The position numbers were made by a program, and so were the translations under genes. This document shows positions 8,936-17,135 of a stretch of DNA of 64,000 nucleotides, piece after piece. The notes beneath the pieces are model-generated. The model saw only the letters and a list, made by a program, of their open reading frames with translations. It ran no database searches and was not told the origin of the DNA. Position 1 is the stretch's first letter; every line of letters starts with the position of its first letter. This stretch comes from Methylobacterium cerastii. Its GTDB lineage: Bacteria > Pseudomonadota > Alphaproteobacteria > Rhizobiales > Beijerinckiaceae. Location of the stretch: NCBI RefSeq assembly GCF_022179125.1, contig NZ_BPQG01000074.1, positions 1 through 64,000 of the forward strand, in the 5' to 3' direction.

Positions 8936-9071
8936 GGGCGAAGGCATCAGCCCCCGAGGGCTGCCGACCGACGGATCCCCGACGGTGCCGAACGGCAGGA
9001 CGACCCGACGCCGGCCTGCCGTGCGGGCGGCGCGAATTGTCGCCGGTGCGGGCGGGTGTTAACGCGCTTGC

Positions 9072-10583
9072 ATGACAGGCAATCCACCACGCGGCGGCAA
9101 GGGTTCGGGCAAGGGTCCGGGGACGGGCTTTGGCAAAGGCGCAGGCAAGAGCGTCGGCAAGGGCTCCGGCCGGCCGCCCTCGCCGAAATCCGCCGAGGGC
9201 AAGGCTGCGGCGAGCAAGGGCGCGAGCCGCGGCCCCCGCTCCGGCGCGCCCGGAAAAACCCGGTTCGGCCGCCCGGAGCGGGCCGGCACCGGCCCGCGCA
9301 CCTCGGCCCTGGCGGCGGCCCAGCGCGCGGCCCAGCTGCGCGGCGACGACGCGACCGCGCGCTCGCCCTGGGGCGAGGTCGAGGGTGCCGAGCCGGCGCC
9401 CCGGCCCGCCCGCGCGCCTCGGCGAGCTCCGCCCCCCGGGTCGGGGGACGCGGACGGCGCGCCGGCCCGCGCGCGTCCGAGCCTCGCCCGAGCCGCCCGT
9501 CCGCGCCCCGTCGAGGACGCCCCCGCGGCGCCCGTCGAGGGCCCGACCCGGCGCCAGCAGCGCGCGGCGGCCTCGGCGACGCTCGCCTCCGGCGTGCAGA
9601 CGCTCACCGTCGAACCCGACGAGGCCGGGATGCGGATCGACCGCTTCCTCACGGCCCGCTTCCCGCAACTGCCCTTCGCCCGCGTGCAGAGCATCGTCCG
9701 CAAGGGCGAGCTGCGCGTCGATGGCAAGCGTGCCAAGCCGAACGACCGGCTCGAGCCGGGCATGGCCGTGCGGGTGCCGCCGCTCAAGCTCGACCAGCCG
9801 GCCGACCGCCCGCGCAACCCGGTCCGCGACCAGGACGACGCCGAATTCATCCGCTCGCTGGTCCTCTACGAGGACGCGGACATGATGGTGCTGAACAAGC
9901 CCTTCGGCCTCGCGGTGCAGGGCGGCTCGGGCACCGTCCGGCACGTGGACGGGCTGCTGGAGGCGCTGGCCGGCCCCGACGGCTCGAAGCCGCGCCTCGT
10001 CCACCGCCTCGACAAGGACACCGCCGGCTGCCTGATCGTCGCCAAGACCCGGGTCGCGGCGGCGACGCTCGCCAAGAGCTTCCGCTCGCGCGCGGCGCGG
10101 AAGATCTACTGGGCGCTCACCGCCGGCGTGCCGCGCACGCCGCAGGGCCGGGTCTCGACCTACCTCGTCAAGGAGGAGCCGACCGACGCCGACGCCCGCA
10201 TGCGAATCGCCCAGCACGGCGAGGAGGGCGCAACCCACGCGCTGACCTATTACGCCACCGTCGACCAGGCGGCGCAGAAGGTGTCGTGGCTGTCGTTCAA
10301 GCCGGTGACGGGGCGGACCCACCAGCTGCGCGCGCACGCGGCCCATATCGGACACCCGATCGTCGGCGACCCGAAGTATTTCTCGGTCGAGAACTGGGCG
10401 CTCCCCGGCGGCATCCAGAACCGGCTCCACCTGCTCGCCCGCCGGATCGTGATCCCGCATCCGCGCACCGGCAAGCCGATCGACGTGAGCGCGCCTCTGC
10501 CGCCGCACATGGCGCAGAGCTGGAACCTGCTCGGCTTCGATGCCGCCCGCTACGACCCGATCGTCGACGCGCCGGAGGCGTGA
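9072..10583 (+). CDS. RluA-family 23S rRNA pseudouridine synthase with long basic N-terminus
   Basis: A 503-residue pseudouridine synthase. Residues 1-175 are a low-complexity Gly/Lys/Ser/Arg/Ala-rich extension, then an S4 RNA-binding domain (about 180-245, MRIDRFL...VRKGELRVDGKR), then the RluA catalytic domain with the active Asp314 in HRLDKDTAG. RluC/RluD enzymes are normally about 320 residues, so the extension accounts for the excess. Organisation and motifs best match RluC (23S positions 955, 2504, 2580 in E. coli), but target sites cannot be proved from sequence. The ATG at 9072 starts the longest frame and codon use stays gene-like throughout. The last codons are part of a 30-bp tandem repeat that continues past the stop. 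Confidence 0.88.
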   Translation: MTGNPPRGGKGSGKGPGTGFGKGAGKSVGKGSGRPPSPKSAEGKAAASKGASRGPRSGAPGKTRFGRPERAGTGPRTSALAAAQRAAQLRGDDATARSPWGEVEGAEPAPRPARAPRRAPPPGSGDADGAPARARPSLARAARPRPVEDAPAAPVEGPTRRQQRAAASATLASGVQTLTVEPDEAGMRIDRFLTARFPQLPFARVQSIVRKGELRVDGKRAKPNDRLEPGMAVRVPPLKLDQPADRPRNPVRDQDDAEFIRSLVLYEDADMMVLNKPFGLAVQGGSGTVRHVDGLLEALAGPDGSKPRLVHRLDKDTAGCLIVAKTRVAAATLAKSFRSRAARKIYWALTAGVPRTPQGRVSTYLVKEEPTDADARMRIAQHGEEGATHALTYYATVDQAAQKVSWLSFKPVTGRTHQLRAHAAHIGHPIVGDPKYFSVENWALPGGIQNRLHLLARRIVIPHPRTGKPIDVSAPLPPHMAQSWNLLGFDAARYDPIVDAPEA

Positions 10584-10650
10584 GGCCAAATCGGCGACAC
10601 CCCGGAGGCGCGCGGCCAAATCGGCGACGCCCCGGAGGCGCGCGGCCAAG
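10555..10650. repeat. 30-bp tandem repeat spanning the stop of the pseudouridine synthase gene
   Basis: Two nearly identical 30-bp units (10585-10614 and 10615-10644, one difference, core GACGCCCCGGAGGCGCG) follow the stop codon. A third, diverged unit (10555-10584) covers the gene's last codons (DAPEA) and its TGA. A partial unit begins at 10645. The layout suggests that the 3' end of the gene was copied in tandem. Confidence 0.8.
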
Positions 10651-10772
10651 CGTTCGTGATCGCGAAGGCGGCCCGCGCGTCGTGCTCTGCGGCGCCGCGA
10701 GGGTTGGCAACCGCCCCGCGAGGCTCATATCCTCGAACGGCAGCGAAGCGCCGGCCCTTCGCTGCGCGCGAC

Positions 10773-10826
10773 CGAGCCTAACTCGACCCCCGAGCCTAAC
10801 TCGACCCCCGAGCCTAACTCGACCCC
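10773..10826. repeat. 18-bp tandem repeat, three exact copies
   Basis: CGAGCCTAACTCGACCCC is present three times in perfect head-to-tail order at 10773-10790, 10791-10808 and 10809-10826. It ends 19 bases before the start of the PsiF-like gene, so it occupies that gene's leader or promoter region. Confidence 0.9.
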
Positions 10827-10845
10827 GTGGTGAGACCCGATCGAC

Positions 10846-11217
10846 ATGAAGCTCACGACGCTGGCCTGCCTCGCCGCCCTTTGCGTGATCGGTCCCGAGA
10901 CCCTCTCGATTGCCGCCCCGGCTGCGGCCCCGGGCGCCCAGGCGCAGCCGTCGCTCGGCCGCGCCGGCCCGCCCGGCGTCCGCGCCGGCGACAAGCGGCG
11001 GCGCTCCTACGCCGCCTGCAACCGCGCCTCGCATGCGCGCGCGCTCCAGGGCGGCCGCCGCCGCCGCTTCCTGATCCGGTGCAAGCTCGGCTACGAACGG
11101 CCGCGCACCCCCTCGGCGCAGCAGCAGCAATCGCAGCCGTTGCAGCAACAGGCGCCGGCCTCGGCCCCCGCGCCCGCCCCGATGACGGCGCCCGCGCCAG
11201 CCGAGCGCAAGCCGTGA
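10846..11217 (+). CDS. small secreted protein with a PsiF-like motif
   Basis: A 123-residue exported protein. A signal peptide (MKLTTLACLAALCVIG..., cut near AAPAAA) is followed by a short basic domain with the spacing C-x9-L-x-G-x3-R-x-F-x3-C (CNRASHARALQGG...FLIRCKLGYE), which resembles the PsiF repeat of phosphate-starvation-inducible proteins. The last third is Gln- then Pro/Ala-rich and probably disordered. The basic insert (GGRRRRF) is more Arg-rich than usual. The ATG at 10846 is the only start giving a signal peptide. Function of PsiF proteins is unknown. The gene is alone between the 18-bp repeat and the HAD gene. Confidence 0.7.
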   Translation: MKLTTLACLAALCVIGPETLSIAAPAAAPGAQAQPSLGRAGPPGVRAGDKRRRSYAACNRASHARALQGGRRRRFLIRCKLGYERPRTPSAQQQQSQPLQQQAPASAPAPAPMTAPAPAERKP

Positions 11218-11239
11218 GGCGGCCCCGCCGTCCCGGCGC

Positions 11240-11899
11240 GTGAAGCTCGTCGTCTTCGACGTCGACGGCACGCTGGTCGACAGCCAGCACCTGATCGTCG
11301 CCGCGCAGGGCACGGCCTTCGCCGAGAACGGCCTGCCGGCGCCGAGCCGCGCCGAATCGCTCTCCGTGGTCGGCCTGTCGCTGCCGCAGGCCTTCCGCCG
11401 CCTCGTCGGCGACGACGGCCCGGTCGCTGCCCTGTCGGAGAGCTACAAGCGCGCCTTCAACGCGCTGCGCCTCGACCCGGATTACGAGGAGCCGCTGTTT
11501 CCCGGCATGGGCGAACTGATCGCGCGCCTGCACGCCCGCGACGACGTGCGACTCGGGATCGCCACCGGCAAGTCGCGGCGCGGCGTCGACCACCTCGTCG
11601 CCTTCAACGGCTGGGAGGGTTGGTTTTCCACCACCCAGACCGCCGACGACGCCCCCTCCAAGCCCGATCCGGCGATGTTGAACCAGGCGATGGCGGAAGC
11701 GGGCGTCGGCCCCTCCGCCACCGTGATGGTGGGCGACACCTCCTACGACATGGCGATGGCGGTGGCGGCAGGCGCCGCCGCGGTCGGCGTGGCCTGGGGC
11801 TACCATCCGCCCGGCGCCCTGTTCGGCGCCGGCGCCGTGACCGTGGTCGAGACCGCCGCGGCCCTGGGGGACCTGTTCCGCGACCCCGCGGAGCGCTGA
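11240..11899 (+). CDS. HAD-family phosphatase, phosphoglycolate phosphatase-like
   Basis: A 219-residue HAD hydrolase. Motif I is DVDGTLVD with catalytic Asp7 and Asp9, motif II is the Thr in IATGK, motif III is the Lys in SKPDP, and motif IV is VGDTSYDMAMA. The cap is of the C1 helical type, as in phosphoglycolate phosphatase and PpaX-like enzymes. The start is GTG at 11240, giving the family's immediate VKLVVFDVDG opening. The spacing to the ATP12 gene (42 bases) suggests a shared transcript. Substrate is uncertain: 2-phosphoglycolate is the usual annotation, but the family is broad. Confidence 0.85.
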   Translation: MKLVVFDVDGTLVDSQHLIVAAQGTAFAENGLPAPSRAESLSVVGLSLPQAFRRLVGDDGPVAALSESYKRAFNALRLDPDYEEPLFPGMGELIARLHARDDVRLGIATGKSRRGVDHLVAFNGWEGWFSTTQTADDAPSKPDPAMLNQAMAEAGVGPSATVMVGDTSYDMAMAVAAGAAAVGVAWGYHPPGALFGAGAVTVVETAAALGDLFRDPAER

Positions 11900-11941
11900 G
11901 CGGGCTCGCGAAACCATGCGCGATCCCTTAATCTCCGAGCC

Positions 11942-12736
11942 ATGAGCGACGACGTCACCCAAGATTGGCTGGGACAGCCTTCCGACACCCCGCGCCCCGA
12001 CCCGATGCGGGCGGTGCGCGACCACGGCAAGCCGGTGCTGCCGAAGCGCTTCTACAAGGAGACCGGGTTCGCCGAGGGCGAAGGCGGCTTCCGCCTGACG
12101 CTGGACGGGCGCCCGGCCAACACCCCGGCGCGCAACCCGCTGGCGGCGCCGACGCGGGCGCTGGCCGAACGCCTCGCCGCCGAGTGGGCGGCGCAAGGCG
12201 AGACCATCGACCCCGCGAAGATGCCGTTCACGCGGCTGATCAACACCGCGATCGACGGCGTCGCCCCGCGCATGGCGGCCGTGGCCGAGGACCTGTGGCC
12301 CTATGCCGGCACCGACCTCGTCGCCTACCGCGCCGGCACGCCCGAGCGGCTTGTGGCGGCGCAGGCAGAAGCCTGGGACCCGATCCTCGATTGGGCGCGC
12401 GAGGCTCTGGGCGCCCGGCTGATCCTCAGCGAGGGCGTGATGCACGTCACGCAGCCGGAGGATTCGGTGACGGCTCTGCGCGCGGCGGTCTCGGCGATCG
12501 ACGACCCGTTCCGGCTCGCCGCCTTCCACACCCTGACGACGCTGAGCGGATCGCTGCTGATCGCGTTGGCCGTGCTCGCCGGGCGCCTCACCGCTGAGGA
12601 GGGCTGGGAGGCCGCCCACGTCGACGAGACCTACCAGACCGCCGTCTGGGGCGCGGACGAGGACGCCGCGACGCGGCTCGCCGGACGCAAGGTCGAGTTC
12701 CTGGCCGCCGCCGAGGTGGCGGCGCTGGCCCGCTAG
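11942..12736 (+). CDS. ATP12 family chaperone for F1-ATPase assembly
   Basis: A 264-residue ATP12 homologue. In mitochondria ATP12 binds the free F1 alpha subunit before hexamer assembly, and alphaproteobacteria carry a homologue. Recognisable segments are LPKRFYKETGF, FRLTLDGRPANTPARNPL, EWAAQGETIDPAKMPFTRLINTAIDG and TDLVAYRA, all hallmarks of the family, followed by a helical C-terminal domain. Length is typical. The ATG at 11942 fits. It lies just after the HAD gene, an arrangement I recall as common in Hyphomicrobiales (recollection, not verified here). Confidence 0.93.
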   Translation: MSDDVTQDWLGQPSDTPRPDPMRAVRDHGKPVLPKRFYKETGFAEGEGGFRLTLDGRPANTPARNPLAAPTRALAERLAAEWAAQGETIDPAKMPFTRLINTAIDGVAPRMAAVAEDLWPYAGTDLVAYRAGTPERLVAAQAEAWDPILDWAREALGARLILSEGVMHVTQPEDSVTALRAAVSAIDDPFRLAAFHTLTTLSGSLLIALAVLAGRLTAEEGWEAAHVDETYQTAVWGADEDAATRLAGRKVEFLAAAEVAALAR

Positions 12737-12909
12737 GCGCAGCTCGCGCGGACCGGAAAATTCGGCTTTTCGCCGGGCCAAAACAGGTTCAATTCCCCGG
12801 CGCGGAACTGCATGCTAAGGCGCTGTTCAAGCTTGGGCACGCCGTCCTGATCGGGCGGCCTGCGCAAGGAACAAGAACTCCCTACGCCTGAGGCAGGACC
12901 GCTCGACCC

Positions 12910-14442
12910 ATGAAGGACATCCTGGAAAAGCTCGAGGAGCGCCGGTCGCTCGCCCGTCTCGGCGGCGGCGAGAAGCGGGTCGACGCCCAGCACAAGCGCG
13001 GCAAGCTCACGGCGCGCGAGCGCATCGAACTCCTGCTCGACCACGGGTCGTTCGAAGAGTTCGACATGTTCGTGCAGCACCGCTCGACCGATTTCGGGAT
13101 GGAGAAGCAGAAGATCCCCGGCGACGGCGTCGTCACCGGCTGGGGCACCATCAACGGCCGCACCGTGTTCCTGTTCTCGAAGGACTTCACGGTGTTCGGC
13201 GGCTCGCTGTCGGAGACGCACGCCGCCAAGATCGTCAAGGTCCAGGACATGGCGCTGAAGATGCGCGCCCCGATCATCGGCATCTTCGACGCCGGCGGCG
13301 CGCGTATCCAGGAGGGCGTGGCCGCGCTCGGCGGCTACGGCGAGGTGTTCCGCCGCAACGTCATGGCGTCCGGCGTGATCCCGCAGATCTCCGTCATCAT
13401 GGGCCCGTGCGCGGGCGGCGACGTCTACTCGCCGGCCATGACCGACTTCATCTTCATGGTCCGCGACACGAGCTACATGTTCGTCACCGGCCCCGACGTG
13501 GTGAAGACCGTCACGAACGAGGTCGTCACCGCCGAGGAGCTCGGCGGCGCCAAGGTCCACACCACGAAGTCGTCGATCGCCGACGGCTCGTTCGAGAACG
13601 ACGTCGAGGCCCTTCTTCAGATCCGCCGCCTCGTCGACTTCCTGCCGGCCAACAACATCGACGGCGTGCCGGAGATCGAGAGCTTCGACGACCCCTTACG
13701 CCTCGACAAGTCGCTCGACACCCTGATCCCGGACAACCCGAACAAGCCCTACGACATGGGCGAGCTGATCCGCCGCGTGGTCGACGAGGGCGACTTCTTC
13801 GAGATCCAGGCGGCTTACGCCCGCAACATCATGACCGGCTTCGGCCGGATCGAGGGCCGCACGGTCGGCTTCGTGGCCAACCAGCCGATGGTGTTGGCGG
13901 GCGTGCTGGACGCGGACGCCTCGCGCAAGGCCGCCCGCTTCGTGCGCTTCTGCGACGCCTTCTCGATCCCGATCGTGACCTTCGTCGACGTGCCGGGCTT
14001 CCTGCCGGGCACCGCGCAGGAATACGGCGGCCTGATCAAGCACGGCGCCAAGCTGCTCTTCGCCTACTCCCAGGCGACGGTGCCGCTCGTCACCATCATC
14101 ACGCGAAAGGCCTTCGGCGGCGCCTACGACGTGATGGCCTCCAAGCACGTCGGCGCCGACCTGAACTACGCCTGGCCCACCGCGCAGATCGCGGTGATGG
14201 GCGCCAAGGGCGCGGTTGAGATCATCTTCCGCAGCGAGCTCGGCGACGCCGACAAGATCGCCGGCCGGACCACCGAGTACGAGGACCGCTTCCTGTCGCC
14301 GTTCGTGGCGGCGGAGCGCGGCTACATCGACGAGGTGATCATGCCGCATTCCACCCGCAAGCGCATCGCGCGGGCGCTGGGCATGCTGCGCACCAAGGAG
14401 ATGGAGCAGCCCTGGAAGAAGCACGACAACATCCCGCTCTGA
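12910..14442 (+). CDS. pccB: acyl-CoA carboxylase carboxyltransferase (beta) subunit, propionyl-CoA type
   Basis: A 510-residue carboxyltransferase that moves CO2 from biotin to propionyl-CoA to give methylmalonyl-CoA. In methylotrophs and others this feeds the ethylmalonyl-CoA pathway and propionate use. Two crotonase-fold halves are seen. GPCAGG (165-170) and GGAYDVM (403-409) are the two oxyanion-forming loops, and [20 protein letters not shown] is typical of PccB. The ending [13 protein letters not shown] is family-typical. Methylcrotonyl- or acetyl-CoA carboxylases are less likely by motif. The biotin-carrying alpha subunit is not in this window. A strong inverted repeat follows the stop. 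Confidence 0.94.
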   Translation: MKDILEKLEERRSLARLGGGEKRVDAQHKRGKLTARERIELLLDHGSFEEFDMFVQHRSTDFGMEKQKIPGDGVVTGWGTINGRTVFLFSKDFTVFGGSLSETHAAKIVKVQDMALKMRAPIIGIFDAGGARIQEGVAALGGYGEVFRRNVMASGVIPQISVIMGPCAGGDVYSPAMTDFIFMVRDTSYMFVTGPDVVKTVTNEVVTAEELGGAKVHTTKSSIADGSFENDVEALLQIRRLVDFLPANNIDGVPEIESFDDPLRLDKSLDTLIPDNPNKPYDMGELIRRVVDEGDFFEIQAAYARNIMTGFGRIEGRTVGFVANQPMVLAGVLDADASRKAARFVRFCDAFSIPIVTFVDVPGFLPGTAQEYGGLIKHGAKLLFAYSQATVPLVTIITRKAFGGAYDVMASKHVGADLNYAWPTAQIAVMGAKGAVEIIFRSELGDADKIAGRTTEYEDRFLSPFVAAERGYIDEVIMPHSTRKRIARALGMLRTKEMEQPWKKHDNIPL

Positions 14443-14461
14443 GGACGGGCTGAGATCGTCG

Positions 14462-14499
14462 CACACGTCGGCGCTCGCATCGGGGAGCGCCGACGTGTG
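14462..14499. promoter_or_regulatory. 15-bp perfect inverted repeat between pccB and hicA
   Basis: CACACGTCGGCGCTC (14462-14476), an 8-base loop, then the exact complement (14485-14499). It lies 20 bases after the pccB stop and 21 bases before the hicA start, in a 77-base gap. It could be the pccB terminator (no T-run) or an operator bound by HicB's ribbon-helix-helix domain. A small palindromic run GATATCATATG directly precedes the hicA start. Confidence 0.6.
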
Positions 14500-14519
14500 A
14501 TACTGGCTTTCGATATCAT

Positions 14520-14780
14520 ATGAAGCTCAGCGGGCGGCATCGGGCGACGCTGGCGGCGATCCTCGCCGACCCAGTGCGCTCGGGCGTCGTCTGGACCGAC
14601 ATCGAGGCCCTGATGATCGCCTGCGGCGCGGAGGTCACGGAGGGCCGGGGATCGCGAATCCGGGTCGCGCTGAACGGCGTGCGCGCCGTATGCCATCGGC
14701 CCCATCCGCAGAAGGAGACGGACGAGGGCGCGGTCAAGTCGGTGCGACGCGTCCTGTTCGAGGCCGGAGTCACGCCATGA
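14520..14780 (+). CDS. hicA: HicA-family toxin (variant)
   Basis: An 86-residue protein of the HicA type, small double-stranded-RNA-binding-fold toxins that cleave mRNA. The C-terminal HPQKETDEGAVKSVRRVLFEAGV matches the HicA 'K.L..GTLRSIL..AGL' ending. The position where classic HicA proteins carry their catalytic His (GSHxxF) reads GRGSRIRVAL, so the His is replaced by Arg. This variant subgroup still travels with hicB, as here. It overlaps hicB by four bases (ATGA), indicating coupled translation. The ATG at 14520 is the only start giving the usual MKLSGRHR opening. Confidence 0.88.
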   Translation: MKLSGRHRATLAAILADPVRSGVVWTDIEALMIACGAEVTEGRGSRIRVALNGVRAVCHRPHPQKETDEGAVKSVRRVLFEAGVTP

Positions 14781-15106
14781 CGACGATGCCGTATCGAAAC
14801 TACGAGGCGTCCGTCGAATACGACCCGGAGGCCGACCTCTTTCACGGCGAGATCCTGGATCTCCGCGACGTGATCACGTTCCAGGGCCGGTCCGTCGACG
14901 AGTTGAAGCAGGCGCTCGCCGACAGCGTCGAGGATTACCTGGCGTTCTGCGCCGAGCGCGGGGAAGAGCCCGCGAAGGCCTATTCCGGGCAGTTCGTCGT
15001 GCGCGTCGAGCCGGGGCTGCATCGCGCGTTGGTCTCGTCGGCGCGCAGGGCCGGGATCAGCCTCAACAAGTGGGTCGCCCGCACCTTGGAGCAGGCGGCC
15101 GACTGA
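14777..15106 (+). CDS. hicB: HicB-family antitoxin with ribbon-helix-helix end
   Basis: A 109-residue antitoxin. Residues about 6-70 form the partial RNase H-like HicB domain (ASVEYDPEADLFHGEILDLRDVITF and VDELKQALADSVEDYLAFC). The C-terminal FVVRVEPGLHRALVSSARRAGISLNKWVARTLEQA is a ribbon-helix-helix DNA-binding domain. It should neutralise HicA and autorepress the operon. Its ATG overlaps the hicA TGA. The inverted repeat at 14462-14499 is a plausible operator. Order toxin then antitoxin is standard for hicAB. Confidence 0.93.
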   Translation: MTTMPYRNYEASVEYDPEADLFHGEILDLRDVITFQGRSVDELKQALADSVEDYLAFCAERGEEPAKAYSGQFVVRVEPGLHRALVSSARRAGISLNKWVARTLEQAAD

Positions 15107-15121
15107 GACGGCCCGCCGCGT

Positions 15122-15568
15122 TCAGCTCCGGTCGCTGTGCTCGATCACGGCGCACATGGTCAGCGGCCCCTTGTCCGTGCCCGAGACGGAGCAGGTGATG
15201 CGGGCGCCGCCGGCGTCGACGTTGCTGTGGCGCAGGCGGCTCGCGGCCTCGCGGGCCTTGTGGGCGGCGGCCTCGATCACGTTGGCGCCGATCCCGGTGA
15301 CGGCGTGGCCGGCCTTGCCGAACAGGGCGTAGTAGCCGTCGGGCGGGGCCTCGCCGCGGAACTGCGCGCCGACCGAGGAGAGCTGCGGGCCGCCGCAGGA
15401 CAGCGTCAGGGTGGTGCCGTCGCCCGCCGAGAAGTTGGCGAAGTCGGTGCTGCGGTTGCCGGGGCTCGCCGCCGTCTCCTTCGCCACCTTGTCGATCAGG
15501 TCGCCGCATTCGTCGGCGAGCGCCGGGGCGGGCAGGGCGAGGATGAGGCCGACGAGAAGTGCGCGCAT
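15122..15568 (-). CDS. exported protein of unknown function
   Basis: A 148-residue protein with a clear Sec signal peptide (MRALLVGLILALPAPALA, cut before DECGD). The mature part has four Cys (DECG, SCGG, TCSV, MCAV), which could form two disulphides in the periplasm. I recognise no catalytic motif or named domain. It converges with hicB (15-base gap) and is followed 61 bases upstream by the metallophosphoesterase gene on the same strand, so the two may be co-transcribed. The ATG at 15568 is the only start yielding the signal peptide. Confidence 0.75.
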   Translation of the reverse strand: MRALLVGLILALPAPALADECGDLIDKVAKETAASPGNRSTDFANFSAGDGTTLTLSCGGPQLSSVGAQFRGEAPPDGYYALFGKAGHAVTGIGANVIEAAAHKAREAASRLRHSNVDAGGARITCSVSGTDKGPLTMCAVIEHSDRS

Positions 15569-15629
15569 ACGGCGAACCTAGCGTGTCGGCCCGAAACGGC
15601 CAGCGCCCGCGCCTGAGGCGTCTCGCCGC

Positions 15630-16547
15630 TCAGGCCGTCGCGGGACCGTCCCCGAGTTCGAGAAGCACGATCTCGGGGGGCACGCCGAGCCGGACCGGGA
15701 TGCGGCTGACGCCGAAGCCGCCCGACACGATCATGTGGCGGCCCTGCGTGACCACGTGGCCGTAGGAATAGTCGTGCCCGTGGATCGGGCGGATCGCCGG
15801 CGAATGGCCGAACAGGCGGATCTGCCCGCCATGGGTGTGGCCGGCGAGCGTGAGCGACACGCGCTCCGGCACGTCGACGAAGGCGTCCGGCTCGTGGATC
15901 ATCAGGATCGCCGGCGCGTCGTCCGTGATCTTGGCCATCGTCGCGGGCAGGTCGTCGCGGCCGCTGTCGTCGTCGAACATCAGGAACGGCTGCTGGTCGC
16001 CGAGGCCGGCGACCCAGAACGGGTGCCCGTCCTTGGTCAGGCGCAGGGCGTCGTTCTCCATCACCGGGATGCCGACGGCCTCGAGCACGCGGCGCGCTTC
16101 CGGCACGCCGCCGCGGGCGGCCTGAGCCTCCGCGTCGTCCCACCAATCGTGGTTGCCGAGGATCGAGTAGGTGCCGAGCGGCGCGCGCAGGCCCGCGGCG
16201 ATGCGGGCGAAATCGGGAAGCGGCACGCGCTTCCAGGCGATCCGACCGGCGGCCGGATAGTCGCCGAGCATCAGGATCAGGTCGGGTGCCAGCGCGTTCG
16301 TGGCGTCGACGATCTCGGCGACGCGGTCGAGCGGCATGAACGGCTCGCAGACGTGGAAGTCGGCGAGCACCGCGACCTTGAGGGAGAGGCCCGGGGTCCA
16401 GTGCGGCAGGCGCGGGGCGTAGCGGGTCACCACGAGGCGGTGCAGCGGCTCGACCCCGAAGGCGTAGGCGCCGGTGGACAGCCCCGCCGCGGCCAGCGTG
16501 CCGCCGAGACCGGTCAGGACCTGCCTGCGGCTCGGCAGGATCAGCAT
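15630..16547 (-). CDS. exported metallophosphoesterase (YkuE/YaeI-like)
   Basis: A 305-residue calcineurin-like phosphoesterase. The N-terminus SRRQVLTGLGGTLAAAGLS is a twin-arginine-type signal. Metal ligands are visible in ADFHV, LGDY, GNHDWW, a later IHEPD and GHTHGG, i.e. the full set for a two-metal centre. Similar enzymes (YkuE, YaeI) act outside the cytoplasm on lipid or other phosphoesters. The ATG at 16547 keeps the RR motif near the start; an ATG at 16577 would add ten residues and is possible. The role here cannot be fixed further. Confidence 0.88.
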   Translation of the reverse strand: MLILPSRRQVLTGLGGTLAAAGLSTGAYAFGVEPLHRLVVTRYAPRLPHWTPGLSLKVAVLADFHVCEPFMPLDRVAEIVDATNALAPDLILMLGDYPAAGRIAWKRVPLPDFARIAAGLRAPLGTYSILGNHDWWDDAEAQAARGGVPEARRVLEAVGIPVMENDALRLTKDGHPFWVAGLGDQQPFLMFDDDSGRDDLPATMAKITDDAPAILMIHEPDAFVDVPERVSLTLAGHTHGGQIRLFGHSPAIRPIHGHDYSYGHVVTQGRHMIVSGGFGVSRIPVRLGVPPEIVLLELGDGPATA

Positions 16548-16708
16548 GAAAGCCTCGGGTTCGCGTCGGTCGAGCATCCCTGGCCTCACACTCCGGCGAA
16601 AGCGCGGCGTGGACCTGGACGCGAACGACGATGACGCGAACCCGTCGAGAAACCCTGAACCGGACCGCAGAAAGCGGACCGGATCATGCTCCCGAATCGT
16701 GGGATCGC

Positions 16709-16933
16709 TCAGTCGAGCGGCACGTCCTCGTGCACGATGCCGAGCACGCCCTTGAGGTTGGTCCGCGGGGCGGCCTTGCCGGCCGGCTTCACCGAGTGGG
16801 CGGCGGCGGCGAGCGCCGGAAGCGCGAGGGGGCGGAAGCCGTAGCGGGCCTCGGCCTGGTCCATCTGCCGGCGCTCGGGCTCCTGTGCCTGGGCCTGCGT
16901 CTCCGAACCTTGCATCGCATCGGGGGCGTACAT
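16709..16933 (-). CDS. small hypothetical protein
   Basis: A 74-residue protein with a Gln/Glu/Asp-rich start (SETQAQAQEPERRQMDQAEARYGFRPLA split by Pro) and a conserved-looking tail (APRTNLKGVLGIVHEDVPLD). There is no signal peptide, membrane segment or known domain. Support comes from gene-like third-position GC, a start codon at 16933 and the absence of any competing frame. It lies alone between the phosphoesterase and transaminase genes, all on the same strand. Confidence 0.5.
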   Translation of the reverse strand: MYAPDAMQGSETQAQAQEPERRQMDQAEARYGFRPLALPALAAAAHSVKPAGKAAPRTNLKGVLGIVHEDVPLD

Positions 16934-17021
16934 GGGATTTCCGTCCTGTGGTCGTTCGCACGGCGATGGCGCCGCCGCATGCTGCCCCCACGCCGCTCCA
17001 GGGCGATGGCGAGCGATTCGA

Positions 17022-17055
17022 GATCATCCGCCGGATCTGGAGCCGGCGGATGATC
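17022..17055. terminator. 13-bp perfect hairpin downstream of the transaminase
   Basis: GATCATCCGCCGG (17022-17034), an 8-base loop, then the exact complement (17043-17055). It sits 80 bases past the stop of the minus-strand transaminase gene and upstream of the small minus-strand gene. No T-run follows on either strand, so termination is inferred from position. Confidence 0.45.
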
Positions 17056-17135
17056 GATAAGGATGCAGTCGGCATGAACGCAGGCTTAAGAAATCGCCGC
17101 CGCATCGCAGCATTCGACGCACACGAAATCCGGTG

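Noticed and set aside
12785-12800. GGTTCAATTCC resembling a tRNA T-loop
   Set aside because: No acceptor, D or anticodon arms can be formed around it; it is only a T-loop-like word.
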